A DNA stretch of 64,000 nucleotides from Pontederia crassipes (lineage: Eukaryota > Streptophyta > Magnoliopsida > Commelinales > Pontederiaceae), in assembly GCA_030549335.1 (NCBI GenBank), contig JAUKPH010000026.1:2914001-2978000 (forward strand), given 5' to 3'. The translations under genes were made by a program, and so were the position numbers. This document shows, piece by piece, positions 10,204 to 23,861 of the stretch (positions are counted from its first letter, which is position 1; every line of letters begins with the position of its first letter). The notes under the pieces are model-generated. The model was not told where the DNA came from, did not search any database, and worked only from the letters and a program-made list of their open reading frames with translations.

Positions 10204-13200
10204 TGGTAGTGATATTTGGGTTTTCTAGTGATAACTTGCTGAAATTAAAGAAAATGTCAATTTTTTCATTTTTTTGGTCTCCCAACTCACTAGCTGTAAG
10301 TGCACAGGTAAGTTGTAGTAGACTCAGGTTGTCGTATCCACAAGAATTTGAAGTCTAAGACACCCTAAAACAATCTAGATTAGTTCTACTTATGTAGCTA
10401 AAAATAGATTTTTAATGAATAGTGAAAACATATTTTTAATGGAAAGTGAAATGATAACTGGTTTTTGGATTTTGGAAATTCTTGCAAAACAGAATTATAA
10501 ATGCTAAATTGAAGTCTAAAAAGGTTTAACTATCTATGAGGAAGGTTCTTCTAGGATTTGGGGTTCATCTAAATTAATTAAGGATGGAATTGAACAAGTT
10601 ATCACTAAATGTCCAACTTTTGATTCAACTTGAAAATGGCTGTTCCCACAGCTCAATTGGCCTCTAACTAAGCAATATATGATTATATAATTGTTAGCTA
10701 GGTTGAATCAAAAGAGGGTCCTCACTGAAAATCAAGTTATCATTGGGCTCAAAAGAAAGTTCAATGCTGATTTTTTGCAATTCAAGGAAGTTTGGAATGA
10801 TAACTTGCATTTGCAATCATAAAAAGATGGAATCATTCCAATCAACCAAACTAGGATAAAATATACTCAATAATGGTGCTTGTGTTCCATGATTCATCTC
10901 TGAATTCAAGGGAGATTCAAAATCAACCTCTCGGTTGTAAAATAAATTGAAATCCACACAAACACACTCAATTGGAAATGCAAAACATATGGCCACATGA
11001 GTTCATAATTTCCATTGCTCCTTGGCCCATCTCTGGATCTCAAGGAAGTCCTTAAGACTACCTCTCAGTAGTGGATTAATATGAGGGTTGACAATGGAAA
11101 TCAGAATTTAATTAAAATAAGAAAACATGAATCAGCATTTCAGAAAAATCAGCAATGTGGATTGATGGAATTCAAGTTTGCCAAATGCCCCTTGACCCAT
11201 CTCTGGACTGCAAGGGATTCCTAGAGTACACCTCTCAGTGATTTGAATAAAATAGGGATTAACAATTAGCAATTCAGATTCGAAACAATCAGAAAATAGA
11301 ATTTAGAATCAAACTAAGAAATCAGATTTTGGAAAAATCAGATTTGAATTCTGAATTGTCAAAGATCTTGATTCATTTCTGAATAAGATCATGGCATGTA
11401 TTAGCCTCTCAACTATTCAATTATCCAATCCTTGATGACAATCAGATCCAAAAACCCAGGAAATCAGATTTTGGAATTCAGGAAGCCAGATTCTGAAATT
11501 CAGGAATTTCAGATTCCAAATCAAACTTAAGGTAATGTTGAGAATAGATTTGAATCATGGAATGCCCAAATATTCATAACTCAATTCTGAACAAGATTAG
11601 GATGAAGACCAACTTTCCAATTGCTCAATTAAACAAGTCCAGAATGTAAAATAGGTTCAAACAGTTCAGAAATCAGATAACCAGAAAAAATAGAATTAGA
11701 AATCAGTGGAAAAACCTGATTTGAGTCAAATGATTGTCCAAACAATCTTGATTGTCCAAACATCCCAAGGACTCAATTAATCAGGTTAGAAATGAAGAAC
11801 AGAATCTGATATCCACAGAAATTAGAAAATTCAAGAATCAGGAAATCAGAATTCAGTTTTTAAAATCAGATTAGTAACAATGAACATATTTGAATCATAA
11901 AGAATGCCAAACAATCTTGATTCATTTCTGATCAAGATTTGGGACAATATCAACCTTCCAGTTGCTCTATTAATCAGATCCACAATGGCAAACAGATTCA
12001 AAGGTTCAGGAAATTCAAAAAACACAAACCAGAGAATCTAGATTTCAGAAATCAGAACTTCAATCAAATTGGAATTCAGAACTTGACATTGATTTCTAAT
12101 CCATTTCTGAACTAGGGATGGATCAAATGATCACTTCTCATCTATAGATTACAATAGGATCCATCAATGGCAAGAACTAACTCTAAATAATTCTGAAATC
12201 TGAAAATCATGATAGAATTCAGTGCAGGATTTATAAAACAGTCCATATCCATCCAAAACTAATCTAAACTACTACCTTATCCTAGAAGAAATGGAGTTTA
12301 GCTCCTCATATTTACAAGATTTGACATCAAATGGGATAAGAAAAAGATACAATTCATGGTTCTTTGAAGCTTCTCGGCTAGCAGCTCCTCCAGCAGAATC
12401 TTCAGCAGCCTTGCCTTGCTCCAAACCCTTGAATGACCAGCCCCCATCTTCCTCTAGAAAAATCCAGCTTTTATATCACTTCTCTCCACCCTTTGATCAG
12501 CATCTGAACATTCTTTATACTTTGATTGCAGCCATGTGTCCTCTGCAGAAATTCCAGCTGCAGATTCCCTTTTGTGCAGGAAAAAGTAGTGGTCCCCCCT
12601 ACTTTTTCCACCTTTTGGGAACCTTTTCTTCTTGCTACAAAAACCCAAACAGCAAGCATCAAAGCTCTTGAGTAGTATTTTGACAAATAAGGATTAGGAT
12701 AATGCTGGTAACTAGTTCAATTATCAGATGGGATTATGTGTTGTGCAAGAATGAAAACTTATATCGATATGAATGAATTCAAGGGCCCGGAATGATAACT
12801 TTATGGAAATATTGGAAAATGTCCTAATATGGGTGGTTCAAAGCATTTCAGGCATCAAATTGATTAGAGTGACAAGTGAGTGAGGTCAGAAATTAAATAT
12901 GAATGAGATTCCTAAAAGTGATAACTTGAGTGGCCCAAAAATGATAACTTATATGACTTGAAAACGATAACTTGTCATAACTTGAGTTTTGATTATCCAA
13001 ATGTGATGAAATTTGACCAGCAATGAGTTAGAACAATAATAAGATGATTGCTTAAGGTCCTTGTGCAGAATTAATGGTTTTGCATGTCAAAATGATAGAA
13101 TTGCCCTTTAACGATAACTTGGCACTTGAAAAATGATAACTTGTTCAAATGGACTTAAAACTTTGCACAAGTTGAGATGTGACTATCCAAATATGATTTA

Positions 13201-13514
13201 TACATGATAATGATGGATTTAGGGCAAAAAAACCATTGTAAATAAGTTCATTCAAAATAATGATAACTTGACACTTAGGAATGATAACTTGTCCTCAAAA
13301 TGATAACTTGGCATAGAATTTAAATCTTAATGGATTTTGGCATTTCAGAACCTCTATGCACATGGAATTAAGTATGAAATGAGGAATATCAACTAGTTAT
13401 TACAATGTTTGCATTTCAAGTATAATTGGCCCAAAAATAGGCAAAAGTGGGACTCCATATGTATGAATTTCATCCAAAATGGGTTAGAATCATATAGTGA
13501 TCAGCAAGTGATCA
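10204..13514 (-). repeat. 3' LTR of the Athila-like element
   Basis: The plus strand reads TGGTAGTGATATTTGGG at the left and AGCAAGTGATCA at the right. It is 3311 bp and very close to the partner LTR at 24011-27341. It differs by scattered substitutions and small indels, for example a loss near 11750 in this copy and near 24805 in the other. This implies a fairly young insertion. It contains the same internal arrays and TATA box (near 12470) as the LTR at 2929-6489. Confidence 0.93.
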
Positions 13515-13530
13515 AACTCCTCCAAGCTTA
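13515..13530 (-). promoter_or_regulatory. Polypurine tract
   Basis: The minus strand reads TAAGCTTGGAGGAGTT directly before the LTR start TGATCA. AAGCTTGGRGGAG is the usual PPT form of Athila elements and primes plus-strand DNA synthesis. Confidence 0.85.
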
Positions 13531-15140
13531 GCCTTTTGCTTGTCCTCAAGCAAAACATTCAGAAATTAAGGACAAACTTGAATTAAAAGTCCACAAATGA
13601 AGTAAAGTCTAGCTGAATTGAATCTAATGAGTTTCCCACTTTGCCAACACTTCATTCTTTCCAAAAACTAAATTTCTAGCTAGGGAATCACAGAGGCTAA
13701 AGCAAATTTAAGCCATGGAAGAAGTACTAGCAATAACATGTTTGAATTGTAGGAATTGTCAACTTTACAAAGGGTTTGAACTACAAATCTCTTCATGAAC
13801 AGATTTTCAATTGATTAAACAGGTTTAACACCTGACTTTTATTCATGAAATGCATATAAACAGGTTTAGCACCTGATTTTTATTCATGCTTTCTTTAGGA
13901 GAGATTCCTTTGGAAGTTTTGCTCTCCTAATTTTTTTTTTCTTTTTGCATTGAAGAGAGATTCCTTTGGAAGTTTTGCTCTCTTCCTTTTTTTCTATGCA
14001 TGTATATGACCTTTTACTTTTCCTTTTTTCATTTTTCTATCATGTTCATGAAGTGAGCAATAGTTCAAACTCAAGTATAGTTTAGATCCCTTTATCCAAA
14101 AAGTCAAGTTTTCCTATTTAGCATGGTAGCAATAGCCTTGACTCCCCTCTAGACATCTGATATTACTAATTCAATCCATAAGTATCAGCTAGTGTGACCC
14201 ACAAAAAGAAAAAAATTTCAGCTAAAAATTTCATTCAAATGCATCTGAATTCATAATGCCAATTAAAGCAAGAAGGCTAATGGCCAAGTTGGCCACTTGG
14301 TATTGGAGTGCACCCACTGTCAAAATAAAGTATTCTATCCATTTCAGAGTCAAAATGAATTCAGAATTGAGTTGGGTCCAAAAAATGATAACCGAGTGAT
14401 AACTTGTGAAAACCAATGATAACTTGCAAAATCTACTAATAACCTGGTGATAACTGATATATGAACATTAAAATCAATTGAAAACATGGTGTAAAGGTTA
14501 GAAAAGCACCAGGTTTCCTCCCCCAAGCTTATTCTCAACACTGTCCTCAGGGTTGAAATAAGGGCAAGGGAGAGGGGTGGGTGGGATTGAAATGCATTAA
14601 ATTGGGCATTTGAATTCTCTTGGCACTTCATCCAAAAGCCTTGGGTAATCTAATCTTCATTAGTGGCAATTGATCCTGCAGAGAACCAAAAGATATCAGT
14701 GAAATAGTGAAATCAGAGTTTTGAGTGCACAATTTCAACAATGCATTGGAAATTTCTGAAGTTCACTGAAATAAATCTAAAACAGATTTGGATAACTGAA
14801 ATGAATGTTAATTCAGATGATGATATGATCATTGTATCATAATGAAAAAGATATTATCAGTTATCATTGAGTTTTTAGTGGAAAAATCAAAAGTAAAGGG
14901 TATGGGTACTCCCTAAATTTTGGAATTGTGGTTTGAACTTGTTCCTCATCTCTTATTCCTGCAAAAACAGAAGGATTAGGTTGATAATGGCTTGGGTTAC
15001 CTCCCAAGAAGTGCCTTTCTTTAATGTCTTTGGCTAGACATTGATACAAGGTGAAATCAGCTAGGTGGTAGTGGCAAATCAGCTAGAGCCAGTTCCTCCT
15101 TTGCAGAATCCATGGCTGTGGGATTGTAAAGCTTTAACCT
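13531..15140 (-). other. Non-coding 3' region between integrase and PPT
   Basis: About 1.6 kb without an env-like or other long frame. It holds two local duplications: a 29-bp repeat at 13819-13847 and 13860-13888, and a repeat of about 30 bp (GAGAGATTCCTTTGGAAG...) near 13900 and 13955. It also holds a cluster of GATAAC motifs at 14385-14455. Athila elements often carry a third frame here; none survives in this copy. Confidence 0.6.
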
Positions 15141-15941
15141 CTATCCATTTACCTTAAAAATGTCATCTTTGTCATTCAGAAGGTCCACAACACCAAATGG
15201 ATATACTTTATGAATTTTGAATGGTCCACTCCACCTTGACTTCAACTTTCCTGGAAAAATCTTTAATCTTGAGTTGAAGAGTAATACAAGGTCTCCAACC
15301 TTGAAATCCCTTTTCAGAATCCTTCCATCATGCCATCTTTTAGTCCTTTCCTTGTAGAATTCTGAATTATGGTAGGCATTTAGCCTAATTTCATCAAGTT
15401 CATCAATTTGGAGAAGCCTCTTTTGCCCACATGCATGCATATCATAATTGAGTGCCTTGACTGCCCAATATGCCTTATGCTTCAACTCAATTGGCAAATG
15501 GCAGGTTTTTCCATAGACAAGCTTGTAGGGAGAAGTACCAATTGGAGTCTTGTATGCTGTCCTAAATGCCCAAAGAGCTTCATTCAACTTCAAACTCCAA
15601 TCTTTTCTTGTCAAAGAAACTGTTTTCTCCAATATGGCCTTTACCTCCCTATTTGACACTTCTGCTTGGCCATTTGTTTGGGGGTGATATGAAGTGAAAA
15701 CTTTGTGCCTCACTCCATATTTAATTAGGAGGTTTTCAAAACACCTTTCAATAAAGTGGCTACACCCATCACTTATGACCACTCTAGGAATTCCAAACCT
15801 TGGAAAGATAACTTCCTTGAACAACTTGATTACTGCCCTGGAATCAGCTGCAATGGTGGGAATGGCCTCAATCCATTTGGACACATAGTCCACAGCTAGA
15901 AGAATAAACTTGTAACCACATGAACTAGGGAAAGGCCCCAT
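15141..15941 (-). pseudogene. Integrase, catalytic core and C-terminal part
   Basis: A 266-codon stretch in the same frame as the pol segment upstream, separated from it only by the TAA at 15942-15944. The rve core is intact after the stop: the second catalytic Asp is D58 (VISDGCSHF) and the Glu is E94 (NGQAEVSNRE), a D-35-E spacing. The first Asp is in the upstream segment. The C-terminal chromodomain-free tail ends near GPFKIHKVYPFG. The product would insert the cDNA into host DNA. The start chosen by frame is only the first Met after the stop. Confidence 0.88.
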
Positions 15942-18900
15942 TTAGTCAATTCCCCAAACATCAAATATTTCCACTTCTAGAATTCCTTGTGGCATTTCAT
16001 TCCTTCTTGAAATGGAACCAGCTCTTTGGCATTGATCACAACCCTTCACAAAGATATGTGCATCCTTGAATAAACTTGGCCAATAAAATCCAGATTGGAG
16101 GACTTTGGCAGCAGTCTTGTGTGTGGCTCCATGACCTCCATAAGGGGATGAATGGCATGCCTCCAAGATTTCTTGAAATTCAGATTGGGGTACACATCTT
16201 CTATGCATGCCATTAGGAGATTTTCTGAATAGAAAGGAATCATGCCAATAATAATCTTTCAAGTCATGAAAGAATTTCTTTCTTTGCTGATATGTGTAGT
16301 CAGGAGGGGTAATTCCACATGCAAGATAATTGACCAAGTCAGCATACCAGGGAATTTGATTAATTGCCACAGCCATCAAACTATCATCAGGAAATGCATC
16401 ATTGATAGGAAGTGTAGATGATTCCTGTATCCCTTCCATTCTTGATAGGTGGTCAGCTACTAGATTTTCACTTCCCCTTTTGTCCCTGATTTCAACATCA
16501 AATTCTTGAAGCAATAAGATCCACCTGATTAGCCTTGGCTTGGATTCTTTCTTGTTGATTAAGTGCCTCACAGCTTGGTGGTCTGTAAATACAATGACCT
16601 TGGACCCCACCAGGTATGGCCTGAATTTGTCAAATGCATACACCACAGCAAGAAGTTCTTTCTCAGTAGTTGCATAATTGATTTGTGCTTCATCTAGAGT
16701 CTTGCTTGCATAGCATATGACATGGTGCTTCTTCTCCTTGGTTTGCCCCAGCACAGCTCCTACTGCCTGGTCAGAAGCATCACACATGATCTCAAAAGGG
16801 AGAGTCCAGTCAGGTGGCTGCACTATAGGGGCTGAGATGAGGGCTTCCTTCAGCTTCTTGAATGCCTTCATACACTCTTCATCAAATTGAAACTCAACAT
16901 CCTTGGCCAGCAACTTGGTGAGGGGCCTAGTTATCATGGAGAAATCTTTAATAAACCTCCTGTAGAAGCCTGCATGCCCCAAAATACTCCTAATTGCCTT
17001 GATACTTGTGGGTGGTGATAGCTTCTCAATCACTTCAATTTTTGCCTTGTCCACTTCAATGCCTTTGCTTGAGACCACATGTCCTAAGACAACTCCTTCT
17101 TGGACCATAAAGTGGCATTTCTCCCAATTGAGTATCAAATTGGATTCCCTACATCTTTGTAGCACTTTTGTTAAATTGTCCAAGCAAGCATCAAATGAGT
17201 CTCCATATACTGAAAAATCATCCATGAAGACCTCCATAATTTCTTCAATGAAGTTTGAAAATATAGACATCATACACCTTTGGAAAGTTGCAGGGGCATT
17301 GCATAAGCCAAAGGGCATTCTCCTATAGGCAAAAGTCCCATATGGACAAGTGAATGTAGTCTTGTGTTGATCCTGGGGGTGAATTGGAATTTGCAAGAAA
17401 CCTGAGTACCCATCAAGATAACAAAAATGGGAATGCCTAGCCAACCTTTCCAACATCTGATCAATGAATGGCAATGGGAAATGGTCATTTCTTGTGGCCT
17501 TGTTTAACTTCCTGAAGTCAATGCACATCCTCCAACCTGTAATGGTTCTTGTGGATATCAATTCATCAGAATATGACTTCACCACTGTAATTCCTCCCTT
17601 CTTTGGCACCACCTGCACTGGACTGACCCATTCACTATCTGAAATGGAGTATATGATTCCTGCGTTCAGCAACTTCAATACTTCTTTCTTTACCACTTCT
17701 TTCATGGTTGGGTTGAGTCTCCTTTGACATTCAATGGAGGGCTTGTAGTTGTCCTCCATAGGGATCCTATGCATGCAAATAGAGGGATTAATACCCTTGA
17801 TATCTTCAATTGAGTAGCCTATCACCTCCCTATACAATTTCAACCTCTTCAGCAGCTCTTCCACCTGATCCTGAGGCAAATTGGCATTAATGATAACAGG
17901 AAAAGTTGAATTCTCCCCCAAAAATTCATACTTCAAATTGCTAGGAAGAGGCTTGAGTTCCAACTTGGAATTGTCTTGAACTGGATTGCCTTGGCATTCA
18001 GCAATGATAACCTGTTGTACCTCACCTTGAATTCCTGCATTTTCCACTGATATTGAAGAGTTCAGTACTGATTTATATGCCATAGCCTCTGGATCTTCCA
18101 ATTCTCTCAAATGGTCAAAAATTAAACACCTTTGCAATGGATCTTCAATAGGGATTATAGCTGAAACTTGCTCCACCACTTGATTTAATTGCCCATCTTC
18201 AAAATCATTTTCTAGAAAACTTGGCCTACTGATAACTTGGGCCAAATTGAATTCAATCTTCTCCTCTCCAATTTGGAAGGTCAATCTCCCTTCCTTAACA
18301 TTAATTACAGCCCCTGCAGTGGCTAGAAAGGGCCTCCCAAGGAGAATGGGGGTGTTCACATCTTCATCCATATCCAATACAACAAAATCAACTGGAATAT
18401 AGAATTTACCAACTTTGAGGGGTATGTCCTCAATAATCCCATGTGGATATTTGATGGATCTGTCTGCCAGCTGAAGGGACATATTTATTGGCTTCAAATC
18501 TCTAACTTCAAGTTTCCTACACAATGATAAGGGTATGACACTCACAGAAGCTCCCAAGTCACACATGGCTCTTTGAATTTTTCTATTGCCTATCTCACAT
18601 GGAATTGAGAAGCTTCCTGGATCCTTGAGCTTTGGAGGCAACTTATTCTGAATAATTGCAGAAGCCTCTTCAGTCAATGCTATAGTCTCATGCTCCAATA
18701 CCCTTCTCTTCTTGGATAGGATTTCCTTTAGGAACTTGGCATATGATGGCATTTCCTGGATGGCTTCAACAAAAGGAACATTTATGTATAGCTTCTTCAG
18801 GATTTCCAAGAACCTTCCATATTGCTGGTCTTGTCTTGCCTTGATTAACCTTTGAGGGAAGGGTACCTTGTCAAAAACCCTTGGATTTGCTTCAATTTGA

Positions 18901-19010
18901 GGGCTTGAATTCCTGATTTCCTCACTTGGTTGTTCACTTGGCTTTTCAGCAACTCTTGAGTCTGAATTGGCTTGATTATCATCCACTTTCTTCATTGGTT
19001 CCTCCACCAT
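15942..19010 (-). pseudogene. Pol: protease, reverse transcriptase, RNase H, integrase N-terminus
   Basis: 1022 codons. The protease has its catalytic Asp at D151 (CDLGASVS). The reverse transcriptase occupies about residues 440-670 and has the polymerase motif FMDD at 595-598. RNase H begins around D744 (MCDASDQAVGAVLG) and continues to about 870. The integrase zinc-binding region ends with CDQC at 991-994. The frame ends at WGID, the first catalytic Asp of integrase, followed by a TAA at 15942-15944. Its apparent start is internal: a 1-bp deletion near 19050, relative to the copy at 1250, put it out of frame with gag. Apart from these two lesions the domains look complete. Confidence 0.92.
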
Positions 19011-19117
19011 TTTACCACTTCTGAGCTGGATGCCTTTGCTTGCTCCTTTGGATTAACTTCTGGCTGTCCAGAAAAGAATAAGGGAGGTCTAGTGGATGTA
19101 CTGGCCTGTTGAGCAAT

Positions 19118-19942
19118 TTAGCTTTCCAACAGTTTCTGATTTGCATTCATGGCATCCAATCTAGAATTGATCTTCAATATCTCCTCTCCTTGGCTGTCCT
19201 GCTTCTTCAGAATCTGTTGGAGCATCTCCTTCATTTCATTTTGGAATTGGGGTGCTTGGACTTGAGGTGGTGGCTGTTGCTCAAAAGGAGGTCTTTGCAC
19301 TTGAACACCTTGGGACTGATTTGGATATGGAAATGGTTGGTTTCTGGGCAAAATCCTTGGCTGCCAACTAGGATTCTGCATGGAAGCTCCTTGATAGTTG
19401 CTGCCCTTGTAAGAAAGGTATGGATGATTCCTGTTTTGTGGAGTATAAAATTCAGCAGGAGGTTTGATTCCATAATTGTCCACAGCATTGATTTGATCCA
19501 CATTTTGGTCCACTTGCTGCATAATTAAGTTGCAATTCTCTGACACATGGCCTTGATTCCCACATACACAACATCTTATTTCAGATTTGGAAGTCCTATT
19601 GCCATTGGGAGTCAAGTTCAACCTCTCCAAAGTCTTGTACAACACCTCTTCAAGTTGAGTGGACAATTGATTCACTGAATTGTCCATGGGTGGCCTTCTG
19701 GTTCTGTCATGGGTAAGGAAGTGGTGATTCTTGGCTATGTTTTCAATGAGTAGATAAGCTTCATTAATGTTTTTAGATGCAAAGATGCCTCCTGCAGCAG
19801 TATCCAATGCCACCTTGCTAGGGTAGTTCAACCCCTTATGAAAATAGTTGACTAGCTGCCACTTCTCAAAACCATGATGGGGACATGCCCTTAATAATCC
19901 TTGAAGCCTTTGCCATGCCTCACAAATATTTTCTTGGTCCAA
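19118..19942 (-). pseudogene. gag (central part with zinc knuckle) of the Athila-like element
   Basis: 274 codons, nearly identical to the matching part of the copy at 15-2168. The gag core is followed by the CCHC knuckle (C124, C127, H132, C137) and a Gln/Pro-rich linker. It ends at a TAA (19118-19120) where the other copy has a Gln codon, a C-to-T type change. Upstream are a TAG at 19943-19945 and a TGA at 20030-20032, both at the positions seen in the left element. Gag continues upstream to 20154, is interrupted by the solo LTR, and resumes at 23474. Confidence 0.87.
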
Positions 19943-20154
19943 CTAATAGAACCTCACTATTTGATCCCTGAAGTTATCAGTTTTTGATGGAGGAAAGAAT
20001 TCTGAAAGGAACAATTGAACAATTGATTCTCAAGTGGCTACCTCTTCAGGATTCAATCCTTTAAACCATATCTTGGCCTTGTCCTTGAGTGAGAAGGGAA
20101 ATAATCTCATATACACTGCATTCATGGGCATATTATTGAAGTTCACAGTGCTGC

Positions 20155-20159
20155 ATATC
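20155..20159. repeat. TSD ATATC (left) of the solo LTR
   Basis: ATATC stands directly before the inserted LTR and again at 23474-23478. The empty site, with a single ATATC in GCATATCTCCTTG, is seen in the left element near 2380. Confidence 0.95.
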
Positions 20160-23100
20160 TGATCACTTGCTGATCACTATATGATTCTAACCCATTTTAG
20201 ATGAAATTCATACATATGGAGTCCCACTTTTACCTATTTTTGGGCCAATTATACTTGGAATGCAAACATTGTGATAACTAGTTGATATTCCTCATTTCAT
20301 ACTTAATTCCATGTGCATAGAGGTTCTGAAATGCCAAAATCCATTAATATTTAAATTCTATGGCAAGTTATCATTCCTAAGTGCCAAGTTATCATTATTT
20401 TGAATGAACTTATTTTCAATGGTTTTCTTGCCCTAAATCCATCATTATCATGTATAAATCATATCTGGATAGTCACATCTCAACTTGTGCAAAGTTTTAA
20501 GTCCATTTGAACAAGTTATCATTTTTCAAGTGCCAAGTTATCGTTAAAGGGCAATTCTATCATTTCGACATGCAAAACCATTAATTCTGCAGAAGGACCT
20601 TAAGCAATCATCTTATTATTGTTCTAACTCATTGCTGGTCAAATTTCATCACATTTGGATAATCAAAACTCAAGTTATGACAAGTTATCGTTTTTAAGTC
20701 ATATAAGTTATCGTTTTTGGGGCACTCAAGTTATCACTTTTAGGAATCTCATTCATATTTGATTTCTGACCTCACTCACTTGTCGCTCTAATCAATTTGA
20801 TGCCTGAAATGCTTTGAACCACCCATATTAGGACATTTTCTAAGATTTCCATAAAGTTATCATTCCGGGCCCTTGAATTCATTCATATCGATATAAGTTT
20901 TCATTCTTGCACAACACATAAACCCATCTGATAATTGAACTAGTTACCAGCATTATCCTAATCCTTATTTGTCAAAATACTACTCAAGAGCTTTGATGCT
21001 TGCTGTTTGGGTTTTTTGTAGCAAGAAGAAAAGGTGGCCAAAAGGTAGAAAAAGTAGGGGGGACCACTACTTTTCCTGCACAAAAGGGAAGCTGTCACTG
21101 CTGGAATTTCTGCAGATGGACAGGTGGCTTAATCAGGAGGATTAGGACATTTAGATGCTGATCAAAGGGTGGAAAGGAGTGATATATAAGCTAGATTTTT
21201 CTGGAGGAAAAGGGAGGCTGGTCATTCAAGGGTTTGGAGCAAGGCAAGGAAGGGGGCTGCTGGATTTTGGGAGCTACTGCCGAGAGCTTGAAGGAACCAT
21301 GAATTATATCTGTTTCTTATCCCATTTCATGTCAAATCTTGTAATTATGAGGAGCTAAACTCCATTTCTTCTAGGATATGGTAGTAGTTTAGATTAGTTT
21401 TGGATGGATATGGACTGATTTGTAATCCTGCACTGAAATCAATTCTGGTTTTCAGATTTTAGAACTTTTCTGCACTGATTCATGTTATCATTAGATCCAT
21501 TGTAAACCATGATTGAGATGTGTTATTTGATCTAATCACCCTTCAGAATGCATTAAGAGATAAAGTCAGATTTCTGGATTCCATTTAGTTGCAAATCTGA
21601 TTTCTGAATTTGGTTTCCTGAAAATCTGATTTCCTATTTTTTCTGAATCTGTTCTTCTATTCTAACCTAATTAATTGAGTCTTTGGGATGTTGGTATTGT
21701 CTCTATCTTGTTCAGAAATGAATCAAGATTGTTTGGGCAATCATTTGACTCAAACCAGATTTTCCACTGATTCCTGAACAGAAATCAGAAATCTGATTTT
21801 TCTGGTTTTACATTTCTGAAATCTGATTTGTTATAAATCTGATCTTGTCATTTGAAGACCCTATTTGTATTTATAACTGAGAAGTTATCATTTGGTCTAA
21901 CCCTTGTTCAAAAATGAATCAAGAATCAATGCCAAGTTCTAGATACAAACCCAATTAGAATTCTGATTTCTACTTTCTGAAATCTGATTTTTTTCTGAAA
22001 TCTGAATTCTGATTTTCTTGGGCTGTTTGAATCTGATTGTCATTGGGGATTGAATTAATTGAACAACTGAGAGGTTAACATCTATCCCAATCTTGTTCAG
22101 AAATGAATTGAGAAGCTTTGACATTCCTATGATTCAAATCTGATTTGGTTTTTCCTGATTTGAATGAGTTAAATGAGTTGCTGATTTCTGGTTTCCTAAA
22201 ATTCCTAAAATTTGATTTCCTGGGCTTGGGATCTAATTGTCATCAAGGATTGGATAATTGAATAGTTGAGAGGCTAATATATGCCATGATCTTATTCAGA
22301 AATGAATCAAGATCATTGACAATTCAGAATTCAAATCTGATTTTTCCAAAATCTGATTTCTTAGTTTGATTCTAAATTCTATTTTTTGATTGTTTGAAAT
22401 CTGAATTGCCAATTATTAATCCCTATTTTATTCAAATCACTGAGAGGTGTACTCTAGGAATCCCTTGCAGTCCAGAGATGGGTAAAGGGGCATTTGGCAA
22501 ACTTGAATCCCATCAATCCACATTGCTGATTTTCCTGAAATGCTGATTTCTGTTTTCTCATTTTTCTAACTTCTGATTTTCATTGTCAACCCTCATTTTA
22601 ATCCACTACTGAGAGGTAGTCTTAAGGGCTTCTTTGAGATCCAGAGATGGGCCAAGGAGCAATGGGAATTATGAACTCATGTGGCCATATGTTTGCATTT
22701 CCAATTGAGTGTGTTTGTGTGGATTCCAATTTATTTTGCAACCGAGAGGTTGACTTTGAATCCCCCTTGAATTCAGAGATGAATCATGGAACACAAGCAC
22801 CATTATTGAGTATATTTTATCCTGGTTTGGTTCATTAGAATGATTCCATCTTTTTACGATTGCAAATGCAAGTTATCATTCCAAACTTCCTTGAATTGCA
22901 AAAAATCAGCATTGAATCTTTCTTTTGAGCCCAATGATAACTTGATTTTCAGTGAGGACCCTCTTTTGATTCAACCTAGCTAAAAATTATATAATCATAT
23001 ATTGCTTAGTTAGAAGCCAATTGAGCTTTGGGAACAGCCATTTTCAAGTTGAATCAAAAGTTGGACATTTAGTGATAACTTGTTCCATTCCATCCTTAAT

Positions 23101-23473
23101 TAATTTAGATGAACCCCAAATCCTAGAAGAACCTTCCTCATAGATAGTTAAACCTTTTTAGACTTCATTCTAGCATTTATAATTCAGTTTTGATAAATTT
23201 CCAAAACCCAAAAATCTGTTATCATTTCACTTTCCATAAAAAAAATCTGTTTTCACTATTCATTAAAAATCTATTTTTAGCCACTTAAGTAGAACTAATC
23301 TAGATTGTTTTAGGGTGTCTTAGACTTTAAATTCTTGTGGATACGACAACCTGAGTCTACTACAACTTACCTATGCACTTGCAGCTAGTGAGTTGGGGGA
23401 CCAAAAAAAATGAAAAATTGACCTTTTCTTTAATTTAGCAAGTTATCACTAGAAAACCCAAATATCACTATCA
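20160..23473 (+). mobile_element. Solo LTR of the Athila-like family inserted in gag
   Basis: 3314 bp, in the opposite (plus) orientation to its host element. It starts TGATCACTTGCTGATC, ends AATATCACTATCA, and is flanked by an exact 5-bp TSD. No internal domain is attached, so it is the product of recombination between the two LTRs of a once complete insertion. It carries the same GATAACTT cluster (20360-20870), TATA box (TATATAAG at 21183-21190) and repeat array (about 21480-22760) as its relatives. Confidence 0.95.
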
Positions 23474-23861
23474 ATATCTCCTTGAAATTGTCCAAATGAC
23501 ATGCTGGATCTTCAGTCCCAAGTCCAGAAAATTGACTTTGCCTAATCATAGAAATCAAGGCTGGATTAACTTCAAAATTTGCCACAGGTGCTAAGGCTCC
23601 TCCCCCTTGTTGATTCCTTGCATTGCTTGGTGAATAACAGTCCCTAAGAGTTCTAGGAGCTGCCATATTTTGATTCATAACTCTTTCAAATTCAGGGTTG
23701 TATGCCTCTTCCTCTTCTTCTTCAAATATCCTTCTCCTTGCCTCAAGCCTTTGCAATCTCCTTCTTCTTAAAAATCTTCTTTCAGGTTCAGGATCTGATT
23801 GGTAATGTTCCTCTTGATGGTCCAAGTCCTGCATAAAGAGATTCAGAAGTATCAAATTCAA
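23474..23861 (-). pseudogene. gag N-terminal segment, separated by the solo LTR
   Basis: It begins with the same residues as the gag start of the left element (MNLILLNLFMQDL) and follows it residue by residue, with a few substitutions, up to the solo LTR border at 23474. The frame then runs into LTR sequence. It is the first part of the gag completed at 19118-20154. The Glu/Arg-rich block (residues about 25-55) is conserved. Confidence 0.85.

Noticed and set aside
12291-12671. 126-codon plus-strand frame, repeated at 26117-26497
   Set aside because: It lies at the TATA/R region of the two LTRs and reads antisense to the element. It is repeated because the LTRs are repeated, not because it is a conserved gene.
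13531-15140. Search for an env-like third frame
   Set aside because: No frame over about 100 codons, and no signal peptide or membrane segment in minus orientation.
15408-15888. Plus-strand frames opposite integrase
   Set aside because: They are antisense to a clear integrase with its D-35-E residues and have no similarity of their own.
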